NCBI RefSeq assembly: GCF_023509015.1
Contig: NZ_CP094975.1
Coordinates: 317,501-381,500, forward strand
Reading direction: 5' to 3'
DNA length: 64,000 nt
Source: Pseudomonas abieticivorans
GTDB lineage: Bacteria; Pseudomonadota; Gammaproteobacteria; Pseudomonadales; Pseudomonadaceae
Below are positions 51,433 through 59,636 of the stretch, piece after piece (position 1 is the stretch's first letter; the number at the start of each line of letters is the position of its first letter). The translations under genes were made by a program, and so were the position numbers. The notes under the pieces were generated by a model. It was given only the letters and a program-made list of their open reading frames with translations. It did not search any database and had not been told where the DNA came from.

Positions 51433-52419
51433 TTAGCAGCCGGGCTGCCAGTACATGAAGCCCATGCCCTCGCCCGTTCCCGCCGGCGTTCGCCAGCACG
51501 GTACGTAATCAACCAGGGTCATCTGTGCGCCGGTCTCCTGCACGGCCTTCATTACGCTGACGTATAACTTGATTTCCGACGTGCCCGACTGATACGAACG
51601 TTCGTCCACCGACGCCAGTCCTTCGTAGTCGTACTCGGACAGCATTTTCATGATGCGATGGTCGAATTCTTCGTCGTTGACGAAGTGCGACAGACCGCCA
51701 GAGGCAAAGATGCCCACGCGAACGTTTTCGGGCCAGGCGTTGATAGCGTCGCGCAAAACACGGCCAAATTCGATGCAGCGCGACATTGACGGCTGAGTCG
51801 GCGGGTAAAAGCAGTTCATGATGATCGGTACATGCGGCGGTGGGTTGTCTGACATGATCTGGTGGTAGACAAAACTGTAGGCATGCGGCACTACCGGATA
51901 CTCCGGCGCTGGCTTCATCCACACGTTGGTGGGCCATGCAAACAGATCAGTGAGGTCGAAGTTCTCGTGTTGGAAATACTTGATCAGATACGTCGCCAGC
52001 CCCGGGTGACACTGATGGGTGACAGGGTGATCGGGGGCGTAGACCGAACGCTGCGGCGGACCGTTATGCACCTCTTCGCCGCTGTAGATGGCGATCGATG
52101 GCGAAAAATCAGTGAAGATTTCCTTCTGGTCCTTGCCAAGGATGATAGCCACGTCGATGTCCGCATCGCGATAAGCCTGCGCCATGACGTCCAGCGCCTT
52201 ACGGCAGCGAGCGGCGCGCTCGGTACGCTCCTCTATAGTGAGGTATGGCTCAAAAGCCGCGCCGCGATGCGCCTCTAGTTCAGGGTAAGTCCAGGTACGA
52301 TTGCGGTACCACAGTTCGGGGTTATTGCGATCGCGCTCGCCATTGTGCAACCAGTCCTCTGGCGCCTGTCCAAGCATGCCGCTATGCGGCACAGCCATTC
52401 CGAATACAATTTTTGCCAT
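51433..52419 (-). CDS. Class III extradiol ring-cleavage dioxygenase (LigB superfamily)
   Basis: A 328-residue protein of the LigB superfamily. Residues near the start (AVPHSGML, His12) and later (GGLSHFVND, about residue 230) are the iron ligands and catalytic His of protocatechuate 4,5-dioxygenase beta subunits and gallate dioxygenases. No alpha-type (LigA) subunit gene is next to it. It should open a catechol-type ring in meta position; with LigI/LigJ-type genes 13 kb away, a gallate- or protocatechuate-like substrate is likely. The ATG at 52419 starts MAKIVFG. It follows an ACS-type transporter gene by 66 bases. Confidence 0.8.
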   Translation of the reverse strand: MAKIVFGMAVPHSGMLGQAPEDWLHNGERDRNNPELWYRNRTWTYPELEAHRGAAFEPYLTIEERTERAARCRKALDVMAQAYRDADIDVAIILGKDQKEIFTDFSPSIAIYSGEEVHNGPPQRSVYAPDHPVTHQCHPGLATYLIKYFQHENFDLTDLFAWPTNVWMKPAPEYPVVPHAYSFVYHQIMSDNPPPHVPIIMNCFYPPTQPSMSRCIEFGRVLRDAINAWPENVRVGIFASGGLSHFVNDEEFDHRIMKMLSEYDYEGLASVDERSYQSGTSEIKLYVSVMKAVQETGAQMTLVDYVPCWRTPAGTGEGMGFMYWQPGC

Positions 52420-52485
52420 GCAATTAGTACCCCATTTTTGTTCTGGCCAGCTCTGGCCGGTTGGATTCGCCAACGATGCAATGTG

Positions 52486-53751
52486 CTACGCGTTATGCAA
52501 CTGCCCAAGTGGCTCGCTGTTTTTGGGTGCCCATTCGGGGCGATACAGGACGATGGTGGCGGCGGCGCCGATCAGCAGAAACGCCAGAATCACTTTCATC
52601 GGCAGGTCATAGCTGCCACTGGTCTGCAATAGCCATCCTGAAAGACCGGCCGTCACACCGCCGGCAAGGCTTGTCGCGAGCTGCTGCACGCCAGTCACCA
52701 GTCCCACCATCTGCTTGGGGATCAACGTCATGCGCGACAAAACGAGGTTATTGGCCGTCGTCAAGCCCAGGCACGAGAGGGAAAAAGTGTTCCAGAAAAG
52801 TGCCATGTTCTGCGTGGGCGCATAAGCTCCGAGCAACACGGTGCCCGCAAGCGTAAAACCGGAGATAACGAAGACCTTGCGTACCCGCACGGCGTTATAG
52901 CCCCGTGCAATGATCCGGTCCGCTGCCCAGCCCGCCAGCACCGCAACCACGGCGATGCCGGCGAAGCTGAAGAACGTGTATAGCCCCGACTTGGATATCG
53001 ACAAGCCCCGTTGCTCGACCAGATAAGCTGGCATCCAAGTCATGCAGTAGAATGCAAAGTAGCCATAGCAGAAGTTGGTAATCAGCCCACCCCATATTAC
53101 CGGGCTGCTTAGAATGCTGTGCAGGCCAACTGTCCGCGCTCGCCCCGTCACGTTGGACCGTTCGCTCTTGGATGGAAAGTCATTGCTTACGGTCAACAAC
53201 CACGGGATAAGCCACAACATGCCGACCAATCCCGTGGCGATGAACATCACTTTCCAGGAATAACTCACAATTAACAAAGCCGCTACAGGAGCACCAATGG
53301 CCGGGCCTAGCTTGTTGCCCATGGCAAGAAGGCCGGCAGCGAGGCCGAGGCGACTCTCATCAAAATTATTGCGTATCCAGCGGTAACTGGCGGGAACAAC
53401 GATAGCCTCGGACACACCGATAAGTAACCGCAAGGCGATCAGGCTTTCAAGTGCATGTACGGCGCCCAACAATAGGGTAAAAATGCACCACGATCCGAAG
53501 GACACTGCATACGGCCATTTCACGCCATAGCGATCGGCTACCCAGCCCATAGGAACCTGGAACAGGCCGTACGACCAGAAGAAGGCCGAGTTGAGCCAGC
53601 CACGATCCAGACTGGTCAATTGAAAGTATTGAACGAACGAGGGATCCGCCAACGCAGAAGAAATACTGGTGCGGTCGACGTAGGAAATAAGGACGCCCAG
53701 TGTAAGCAGTGCGAGCACGGACCAACGGTATCTACTTGTCAGGATTTGCAT
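52486..53751 (-). CDS. MFS transporter, ACS family, paralogue 2
   Basis: A 421-residue, 12-helix transporter with DRTSISSALADPSFVQYF after helix 1 and GWVADRYGVKWPYA after helix 2. It is a clear paralogue of the transporter at 45048-46358. It sits between a chimeric decarboxylase/amidohydrolase remnant and the dioxygenase gene, so it probably takes up the ring-cleavage substrate. Confidence 0.85.
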   Translation of the reverse strand: MQILTSRYRWSVLALLTLGVLISYVDRTSISSALADPSFVQYFQLTSLDRGWLNSAFFWSYGLFQVPMGWVADRYGVKWPYAVSFGSWCIFTLLLGAVHALESLIALRLLIGVSEAIVVPASYRWIRNNFDESRLGLAAGLLAMGNKLGPAIGAPVAALLIVSYSWKVMFIATGLVGMLWLIPWLLTVSNDFPSKSERSNVTGRARTVGLHSILSSPVIWGGLITNFCYGYFAFYCMTWMPAYLVEQRGLSISKSGLYTFFSFAGIAVVAVLAGWAADRIIARGYNAVRVRKVFVISGFTLAGTVLLGAYAPTQNMALFWNTFSLSCLGLTTANNLVLSRMTLIPKQMVGLVTGVQQLATSLAGGVTAGLSGWLLQTSGSYDLPMKVILAFLLIGAAATIVLYRPEWAPKNSEPLGQLHNA

Positions 53752-53830
53752 TGTTTTTATTTAACCTGTGAGCAACTGTGTCCACCCCCTGTGCGTTGTA
53801 GCACGCCGATCGGAGGCCCCTTGACCCGGC

Positions 53831-54100
53831 TTATGCAGGGGCGGGATATAACTGCAAAGCCGTCCTCCCGAAGGTCCATTCGCGGTCGTTCTCGACCAAC
53901 GACTGCAGGGCAGCCTTCGCCGTGGCAAGGACTTCAGGAAGGATTGCGGATGTGGCTGAAAGGTTGGAGTACCATGCCATCCGCTGAGCACCGAATGCTA
54001 TGTCGACGCCTTCAACGCGAATCGACCCATCGCAAATGGCCACCGTCTGTGGATGCTCGGCGAGCACTATTTTGAGCGGTACTTTTTTACTCAAAATCAT
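53831..54100 (-). pseudogene. Chimeric remnant: decarboxylase N-terminus joined to LigI-like C-terminus
   Basis: An 89-codon frame starting MILSKK. Residues about 7-37 (PLKIVLAEHPQTVAICDGS, then IRVEGVDIAF) match the first 35 residues of the decarboxylase-like protein at 35862 (LKIAIADHPHTAAIRSG). From GAQRMAWYSNLSATS to FGRTALQLYPAPA it matches the last 55 residues of the LigI-like protein at 37879 (GAQHLAWGSNFPTS ... FGKTAQTLYPALR). The simplest explanation is an in-frame deletion of about 2.5 kb in a second copy of the decarboxylase-LigJ-LigI operon. The product lacks every catalytic residue of both parents. Confidence 0.8.
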
Positions 54101-54142
54101 ATTCTCTTGAATGATTGAAACGCAGGCGCGCCGACACACCAC

Positions 54143-54394
54143 GCCCTAGCTTACCGGGATGGTTTACATTATTTCCCGAATCGATTTGCATGGCCCTACA
54201 CAAAAGTCACTTTCACCGGTACTTTTTCAAATACTGCGGCGAGTCAAAAGAGTGAGCCCACCCAAGACGCCGCGTACAAACGATCCGGGGTCAACAACTA
54301 CTTCCTTATACTTGGTAACGCTGAGTGTGACCGCTGACCGAACACTGACCCTGCCGACTACGAAGCGCAAAGAAGCCGCATCCTTTTCCCGGGG
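54143..54394. other. Degenerate sequence at the island edge
   Basis: No credible gene is seen here. The stretch separates the chimeric remnant from an integrase remnant and is probably scrambled leftover of mobile DNA and the promoter of the minus-strand genes. Confidence 0.35.
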
Positions 54395-54739
54395 GAGCTC
54401 TTGGAATAGCACAACCGCTTCCAGCAAATGACCGCCGATTACAACGCCCTCCCCACAGGCCGACAATACGACGCCATTCGGCCGTTAAAGAAGGAAATAC
54501 AGCTCGCGCTCTGGATCAGCCTGGCCACCTTGTGCCGGATTGGCGAGCTGCTCCAGGCCGAATGAAAAAATGTCGACCTGGACCGGCAGACCTGGTTCCT
54601 CCCCAGTGAAAACGTCAAAGGCTCCCGGGGCAAGAAACAGGACCATCATGTCCTTCTCTCCCCCTTCGCCCTGCATTTCTTTGAGGAACTCAAGACCCTG
54701 ACGGGAGACTCCCAATGGGGCTTTCCGACATTTATGTAA
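54395..54739 (+). pseudogene. Tyrosine recombinase/integrase remnant
   Basis: Read through stops, the plus strand encodes an internal piece of a phage-type integrase: LALWISLATLCRIGELLQAE (the first catalytic Arg of the R-H-R-Y set lies in CRIGELL), then KNVDLDRQTWFLPSENVKG and KKQDHHVLLSPFALHFFEEL. It is broken by TAG at 54407 and by TGA at 54563, where relatives have Trp (AEWKxVD), and is cut off after QWGFP before the later catalytic residues. It is the clearest sign that the neighbouring DNA arrived by integration. Confidence 0.75.
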
Positions 54740-54965
54740 TCCGTGGTGATTCAACGGACAGCATCTTTTCCAAAAGACCCTGCAACTGCAGTACTTCCTC
54801 TAACGTGAGTACTGAAGTGAACTCATTCATCGCGGCAACCTCCATCGTCGGAAGCACCGACCTCATCGCCTCCCCTTTATGGGTCAGCACCAAGCGAACC
54901 TGGCGTCGGTCTTGACCGTCCTGGCTACGAACGATCAAGCCCTTGCACTCAAGGCGATCCAACAT
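54732..54965 (-). pseudogene. MarR family regulator fragment
   Basis: A 77-codon frame matching only the C-terminal half of a MarR regulator: the wing (LDRLECKGLIVRSQDGQDRRQVRLVLT) and the dimerisation helix. The N-terminal helices and most of the recognition helix-turn-helix are missing; the frame begins at the join with the adjacent LysR gene (stop at 54969). It overlaps the integrase remnant tail to tail. Confidence 0.7.
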
Positions 54966-54968
54966 TCA

Positions 54969-55889
54969 TCAACGTCGCCCGGCGGGGGTTAGATTGGCCG
55001 CCAAGTAAGCGACTAGGGCGCTGACCTTGGGCAGGGCCTCACGGCTCTTGAGCCACATCAGGTTCATGGGTAAGCCCTCAGTGGCGAGTTCAGGCAGCAC
55101 CTCCACCAGCCTTGCGCTGTTCAGATGCACCTGCGCCAGCCAGGTCGGCAGCTGGGCGATGCCCAGGCCGGCCAGCACCGCCATTACCTCGCCCTCGCCA
55201 TCGCCCACCGCAATGTGAGGATGCATGATCCTGCGCTCCATGTCCCCTGGCTGGCGGCCCTTGAAGTACCAAGGGATCGCCATGCCGTCGTTCTGGCCAT
55301 AGCCAATGCACTGATGGTTATCAAGATCCGATACTGTTTTCGGCTCGCCATGACGCTCCACATATTCAGGTGCAGCGCAAAAAATCAGTTTCTGGGTCCC
55401 AAAAAACTGGTGCCCAATTGAAGCCGGCCATGCATCCGAGCCGCCAATCCTGACAACGATATCGATGCCTTCATGCACCGGGTCGACGTAGCGATCGGAA
55501 AACGACACATGAGGCTGCAGCCGTGTGTGCTGCTTCATGAACTCAATAATCAGCGGCAGCACGTGCATGCGCCCATAAGAAGCGGGCAAATCAATACGCA
55601 CCCTGCCCTGTGGTTCGGTCTGGGTCGACGTCAGGGCAATCTCGACTTCCTCGAGGTCCGAGAGCACTGTTGTACAGGTACGGTAGAAGGTTTCCCCCGC
55701 TTCAGTGAGCGACAACCGGCGCGTGGTTCGCTGGAACAGGCGGGTGCCCAAGCGCCCTTCAAGGCGCGCAATACTCTTGCTGATGGCGGAGTTGGTCAGG
55801 TTCAAGCGTTCAGCCGCGGCCGTGAAGCTCCCCAGGTCGGCGACGATGACGAAAACATCGATACCCTTCAGGCGCTCAGATGAAAACAT
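54969..55889 (-). CDS. LysR family transcriptional regulator
   Basis: A 306-residue LysR-type regulator. The helix-turn-helix spans about 8-65 (FTAAAERLNLTNSAISKSIARLE) and the effector domain follows. I prefer the ATG at 55889 (MFSSERLKG), which has GGAG 5 bases upstream, over the longer start at 55919. It is of the AaeR/DmlR-like group that controls divergent exporters and reductases. It faces the MFS exporter gene across 108 bases and likely regulates the MFS/Old Yellow Enzyme pair. Confidence 0.85.
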   Translation of the reverse strand: MFSSERLKGIDVFVIVADLGSFTAAAERLNLTNSAISKSIARLEGRLGTRLFQRTTRRLSLTEAGETFYRTCTTVLSDLEEVEIALTSTQTEPQGRVRIDLPASYGRMHVLPLIIEFMKQHTRLQPHVSFSDRYVDPVHEGIDIVVRIGGSDAWPASIGHQFFGTQKLIFCAAPEYVERHGEPKTVSDLDNHQCIGYGQNDGMAIPWYFKGRQPGDMERRIMHPHIAVGDGEGEVMAVLAGLGIAQLPTWLAQVHLNSARLVEVLPELATEGLPMNLMWLKSREALPKVSALVAYLAANLTPAGRR

Positions 55890-55997
55890 AGGCACTCCAA
55901 TTGATGAATTTAATTCCATTCACTTAGTAGAAACTAGCCAAGATAAAACATCATTTCTCCAATAGGCTATGCCAAAACCTGTTTGGAGTAAAAAAGT

Positions 55998-57188
55998 ATG
56001 CAGCCCTCATCCACGGCAAGCGCCGCACTGGCCCCTGCTGACACCTCGCGTTCGGGGCTTTCGATTCTGATCATGGCGGTCGCGGCCTTTATTATCGTTA
56101 CCACTGAATTCCTGATCGTCGGCCTGTTGCCGGCGCTGTCTCGCGAGCTGAACATCTCGATCGCGCTGGCCGGCCAGGTGGTTACCCTGTTCGCCTTCAC
56201 GGTCATGCTGTTTGGGCCGGTACTCACCGCCAAGCTGGCGCATGTTGAACGCAAGAAGCTGTTCACCCTGATCCTGCTGGTGTTCGCTGCGTCGAACGTG
56301 CTGGCTGCGGTTTCCACCAACATCTGGGTACTCGCGCTGGCGCGCTTTATCCCAGCCCTGGCCTTGCCAGTGTTCTGGGGCACCTCCAGCGAGACCGCCG
56401 GGCAACTGGCCGGCCCTGGGCAAGCAGGCAAGGCTATCGGCCGGGTCTACCTGGGCATCACCGCCGCACTGGTGTTCGGCGTGCCGCTGGGCACCCTGGC
56501 GGCAGACTCGGTGGGCTGGCGCGGCAGCTTCTGGATTCTGGCAGGTATCTCCCTGCTCATCGCCGCGCTGATGCATCTGGTGATGCCAACGCTGCCGGTG
56601 TCGCCCAGCGCGCACCCTGAGCAGAAGCAAACCGCGATCCTGCGCCAACCGCGCTTCCTCGCCCACCTGCTGCTGTCGATCCTGACCTTCACCGCGCTGT
56701 TCACCGCCTACACCTACTTGGCCGATGTGCTCGAACGCCTGGCCGGCATCCCCGCTAGCCAAGTGGGCTGGTGGCTGATGGGCTTCGGTGCGATCGGCAT
56801 GGTCGGCAACCACCTGGCCGGCACCCTAGTCGACCGCAAACCTTTGGTGGCCATGGTGGTGTTCCTGGTGCTGGCCGGTGCGGGCATGCTCGCCGCGGTG
56901 CCATTGGCGCCACACCACATCTGGCTGACCGTGGCGTTGATGGCCTGGGGTATCGGTTACACCGCGCTGTTCGTGGTCTGCCAGGTGCGGGTCATGCAGG
57001 CCGGTGCGCACGCACAGGCTTTGGCTGCGACCATGAACATTTCTGCGGCGAATGCCGGTATCGGCCTGGGCGCCATTATCGGCGGCATCGGTATCGGCCA
57101 CTTCGGCATCGCCTCGATTGGCGTCATCGCTACCCTCATCGCAGCATTGGCTGTGATCGTCGCGCTACTGCTGATGCGTCGCCAGTAG
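55998..57188 (+). CDS. MFS exporter, DHA1 family (AraJ/YdhP-like)
   Basis: A 396-residue, 12-helix drug:proton antiporter-type protein. TTEFLIVGLLPALSRELNIS after helix 1 and AKLAHVERKK between helices 2 and 3 are typical of the arabinose-efflux/AraJ group. It is followed 48 bases later by an Old Yellow Enzyme gene, an arrangement often seen in electrophile or quinone detoxification loci. Divergent from its probable LysR regulator. Confidence 0.85.
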   Translation: MQPSSTASAALAPADTSRSGLSILIMAVAAFIIVTTEFLIVGLLPALSRELNISIALAGQVVTLFAFTVMLFGPVLTAKLAHVERKKLFTLILLVFAASNVLAAVSTNIWVLALARFIPALALPVFWGTSSETAGQLAGPGQAGKAIGRVYLGITAALVFGVPLGTLAADSVGWRGSFWILAGISLLIAALMHLVMPTLPVSPSAHPEQKQTAILRQPRFLAHLLLSILTFTALFTAYTYLADVLERLAGIPASQVGWWLMGFGAIGMVGNHLAGTLVDRKPLVAMVVFLVLAGAGMLAAVPLAPHHIWLTVALMAWGIGYTALFVVCQVRVMQAGAHAQALAATMNISAANAGIGLGAIIGGIGIGHFGIASIGVIATLIAALAVIVALLLMRRQ

Positions 57189-57236
57189 GCCGCTGCCCTC
57201 ACTGCCAATTTGATCCCCATCCATAGGAGAACTGCC

Positions 57237-58358
57237 TTGACCCTGTTCAACGAATTCAAACTCGGCAACACGATCCTCAGCAATCGCATCGTAATGGCGC
57301 CAATGACCCGCTCGCGCGCGCCCCAGGACATCGCCACCGAGCAGGTAGCGTTGCACTACGCTCAGCGGGCGACCGCCGGACTGATCGTATCGGAAGGCAC
57401 ACCAATCTCCCGCGAAGGTCAGGGCTACCTGTTCAACCCGGGCATCTACACGCCGGAGCAGATCAAGGGCTGGAAGCTGGTAACCGACTCGGTACGCAGC
57501 GTCGGCGGCCGAATGTTCGCTCAGATCTGGCACGTTGGCCGGGTATCCCACACCTCAATCCAGATCGACGGCAAAGCGCCGGTCAGCGCCACCAGCAAAC
57601 AGGCCCAGGGCGCGGTCGCGTTCGGCTATGGCGAGGACGGTGAACCCGGCTTCGTGTCCACCTCCGTCCCGCGCCCGCTGACCACCGAGGAAGTTTCCCG
57701 GGTCATCGATGATTTCGCCCAGGCCGCGCAGAACGCGATTGATGCCGGTTTCGACGGCGTGGAAATCCATGGTGCCAACGGCTACCTGCTGGAGCAGTTT
57801 CTCAATCCCCTGGTCAATGACCGCACAGACCAATATGGCGCGGGCAATCTGCAGGACCGCCTGCGCTTTGTCTTCGATGTCGTCGATGCCGCCTGCGATC
57901 GAATCGGTGCCGACCGCATCGGTATTCGCATCTCACCCTACGGACAGCTGTTCGACATGCCGCTCTATCCAGAGATCGACGAAACTTATTCGGCGCTATG
58001 TGCAGGCATGCGCGAACGCGGCATCGCCTACGTACACGTCATGGACCAGACGCACTTCTTCATGGCTGGGGAAAGCTCAGCGGCGCAGGAGCAGGCCCTC
58101 CGTGAACTGCTCAAACACTGCAAGGCTGAACTGGGCAACACTGCGTTGATCCTCGCTGGCGACATGACCCGCGAACGCGCCGATGCGCTGCTGGAGGAAA
58201 ACCTGATCGACTTAGCCGCGTTCGGCCAACCGTTCATTGGCAACCCAGACTTGGTCGCCAGGCTGAAGCAAGGCTGGCCGCTGACCACACCGGATCGTGA
58301 CAGCTACTACGGAGGCGATGCGCGCGGCTACATCGACTACTCGCCTTACAGGGCTTGA
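57237..58358 (+). CDS. Old Yellow Enzyme family alkene reductase (NemA-like)
   Basis: A 373-residue FMN-dependent ene-reductase. The substrate-binding HGANGY motif (His178, Asn181, Tyr183) is intact, as are the FMN-binding start (NRIVMAPMTRSRA) and QIWHVGR. It reduces activated C=C bonds of enones, maleimides and nitro compounds using NAD(P)H. Translation starts at a TTG (57237) preceded by AGGAGA. Located with an exporter and a cupin, it fits a reactive-electrophile response. Confidence 0.9.
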   Translation: MTLFNEFKLGNTILSNRIVMAPMTRSRAPQDIATEQVALHYAQRATAGLIVSEGTPISREGQGYLFNPGIYTPEQIKGWKLVTDSVRSVGGRMFAQIWHVGRVSHTSIQIDGKAPVSATSKQAQGAVAFGYGEDGEPGFVSTSVPRPLTTEEVSRVIDDFAQAAQNAIDAGFDGVEIHGANGYLLEQFLNPLVNDRTDQYGAGNLQDRLRFVFDVVDAACDRIGADRIGIRISPYGQLFDMPLYPEIDETYSALCAGMRERGIAYVHVMDQTHFFMAGESSAAQEQALRELLKHCKAELGNTALILAGDMTRERADALLEENLIDLAAFGQPFIGNPDLVARLKQGWPLTTPDRDSYYGGDARGYIDYSPYRA

Positions 58359-58361
58359 ACC

Positions 58362-58505
58362 GCTAGCCGGGGCGTCTGAGATCGAGATTGATCTGACCAA
58401 CGTGGGAACAGCGGGCCCACGCGCTGCTGTTGCCACCGGATTCTGCGTGGCACAGGCAGCCAGCCGCAGCGATAGCGTTGCCATGGAAACCTTCGCGACC
58501 TTCAT
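58362..58505 (-). pseudogene. Remnant of a lipoprotein-type gene
   Basis: An ATG overlapping the cupin stop by four bases (ATGA) opens a frame with a lipoprotein-like start, [23 protein letters not shown], cysteine at 18. After about 48 codons it runs without a break into antisense of the Old Yellow Enzyme gene, so only the 5' part of the former downstream gene seems to remain. Confidence 0.4.
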
Positions 58506-58993
58506 CGCGCGGCCTCGTATTGGGCCTCTGATACGGGCTCCATCCAGACGACGTTCTTACCGTCGAGCGACTCCTGGATAGCGATGTGCGTCATGCCGGT
58601 CGTGGCTGTTGCACCGTGCCAGTGCTTCACACCCGGCGGCGTCCAGATCACGTCACCTGCCTTGATCACGTGCTTCTCGCCGTTCTCCTGCTGGACCCAG
58701 CCAGTGCCTGCGGTGACCACCAGCGCCTGCCCCAATGGATGGGTATGCCAGACCGAGCGTGCCCCCGGCTGGAACGTCACCGCGCCGGCCGACACCTGCG
58801 AAGGCCCGTGTACCGCGAAAAGAGGATCGATACGTGCGCTGCCGGCAAAGTTGGCAGGAGCGCCCATGATCGATGCCTGCTCGCCATTTCTGACGATGTT
58901 CATGGCCTGCCCCGCTGCGAATTCTGCGGCGTTCGAGGAGGCTGATGCGACCAGGATCGTGGCCAGTAAAGAGGTTGCGGCGAAAGTTCGCAT
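58502..58993 (-). CDS. Exported cupin domain protein
   Basis: A 163-residue protein with a signal peptide (1-23, NAA-EF) and one cupin barrel. The metal-binding histidines lie in [12 protein letters not shown] (near 82-93) and KHWHGATAT near 123-131. Family members act as isomerases, dioxygenases or carboxymuconolactone-decarboxylase partners; the substrate is unknown. AGGAG precedes the ATG. It converges on the Old Yellow Enzyme gene and its promoter region holds two ATGAG-N5-CTCAT sites. Confidence 0.8.
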   Translation of the reverse strand: MRTFAATSLLATILVASASSNAAEFAAGQAMNIVRNGEQASIMGAPANFAGSARIDPLFAVHGPSQVSAGAVTFQPGARSVWHTHPLGQALVVTAGTGWVQQENGEKHVIKAGDVIWTPPGVKHWHGATATTGMTHIAIQESLDGKNVVWMEPVSEAQYEAAR

Positions 58994-59080
58994 GTATCCG
59001 CTCCTGCGTGGAAGTTAACTCGAACCGACGTTAGATCAAGCCTCGCCTAAGTGACTACGGGGAAATGTCGACATGAAGCG

Positions 59081-59095
59081 ATGAGCGCTACTCAT
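59081..59095. promoter_or_regulatory. ATGAG-N5-CTCAT palindrome, site 1
   Basis: ATGAG-CGCTA-CTCAT (extended to GATGAG/CTCATC) is a perfect inverted repeat 88 bases upstream of the cupin gene. An identical spacing and arm sequence recurs at 59159-59173. Confidence 0.55.
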
Positions 59096-59158
59096 CAATG
59101 GTTTCAGCCCAAGTGGCTTTGGCCTCCAGAGCCTCTGAACCGGCGCCTGACGGCACTC

Positions 59159-59173
59159 ATGAGTAATGCTCAT
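59159..59173. promoter_or_regulatory. ATGAG-N5-CTCAT palindrome, site 2
   Basis: ATGAG-TAATG-CTCAT repeats the arms of site 1, 78 bases away centre to centre, about 127 bases before the DUF2255 pseudogene. A third half-site CTCATC occurs at 59199-59204. The form suits a LysR-type dimer site. Confidence 0.55.
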
Positions 59174-59299
59174 CTGATCATGCTGGTTTACCTCGGTACT
59201 CATCCGCAACGCATCTGGCTAATTTGAATGCCTGACGACATTCAATTCGCCACTCGCCACACGCTTGCTCAGGTGTAAGCGCCCCATACCGAGGTTCGG

Positions 59300-59629
59300 A
59301 TGACTCCACACTTGCTCAGAAGCGCAGGACTCGCGTGCCTGCTCGGTACCGGCGTCGGTCAAGCGACAGCAGCCAATGCCGCAGATCAGGCCGCTGTGGC
59401 AGTCCCTACACAAGGAACAACCATGAACTGGGCTGCAAAAAGCGGGGGAAATCGTCGCCGCAGGAATGAACCGAGAGGTGAGCTTCCAGCCCGTGAGCGG
59501 CGCTATCAACGATCAGATCGACGCCGCATACCGGAAAAATACGCCTCCAGCAGCTACCTCGCACCAATGATCAGTGAACGCTCGCGGGCCGCAACGGTGC
59601 TCATCCTGCCTAAAGATTCGGGTCCGTGA
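59300..59629 (+). pseudogene. DUF2255-like pseudogene
   Basis: The frame opens with a signal peptide (MTPHLLRSAGLACLLG) and continues to TTMNWAAKSG. From there the DUF2255-like sequence (GEIVAAGMNREVSFQPVSG, then AINDQIDAAYRK) is in the next frame, returning to the first frame for YASSSYLAPMISERSRAATV. So there are two compensating frameshifts, at GGGGG (59447) and AAAAA (near 59538), and about 50 residues of the domain between MNW and KSGEIVAAG are missing. It is very unlikely to give a working protein. Confidence 0.65.
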
Positions 59630-59636
59630 GACACCG

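Noticed and set aside
54227..54466. 79-codon minus-strand frame near the island edge
   Set aside because: It overlaps the integrase remnant on the other strand and matches no known family; the integrase reading explains the sequence better.
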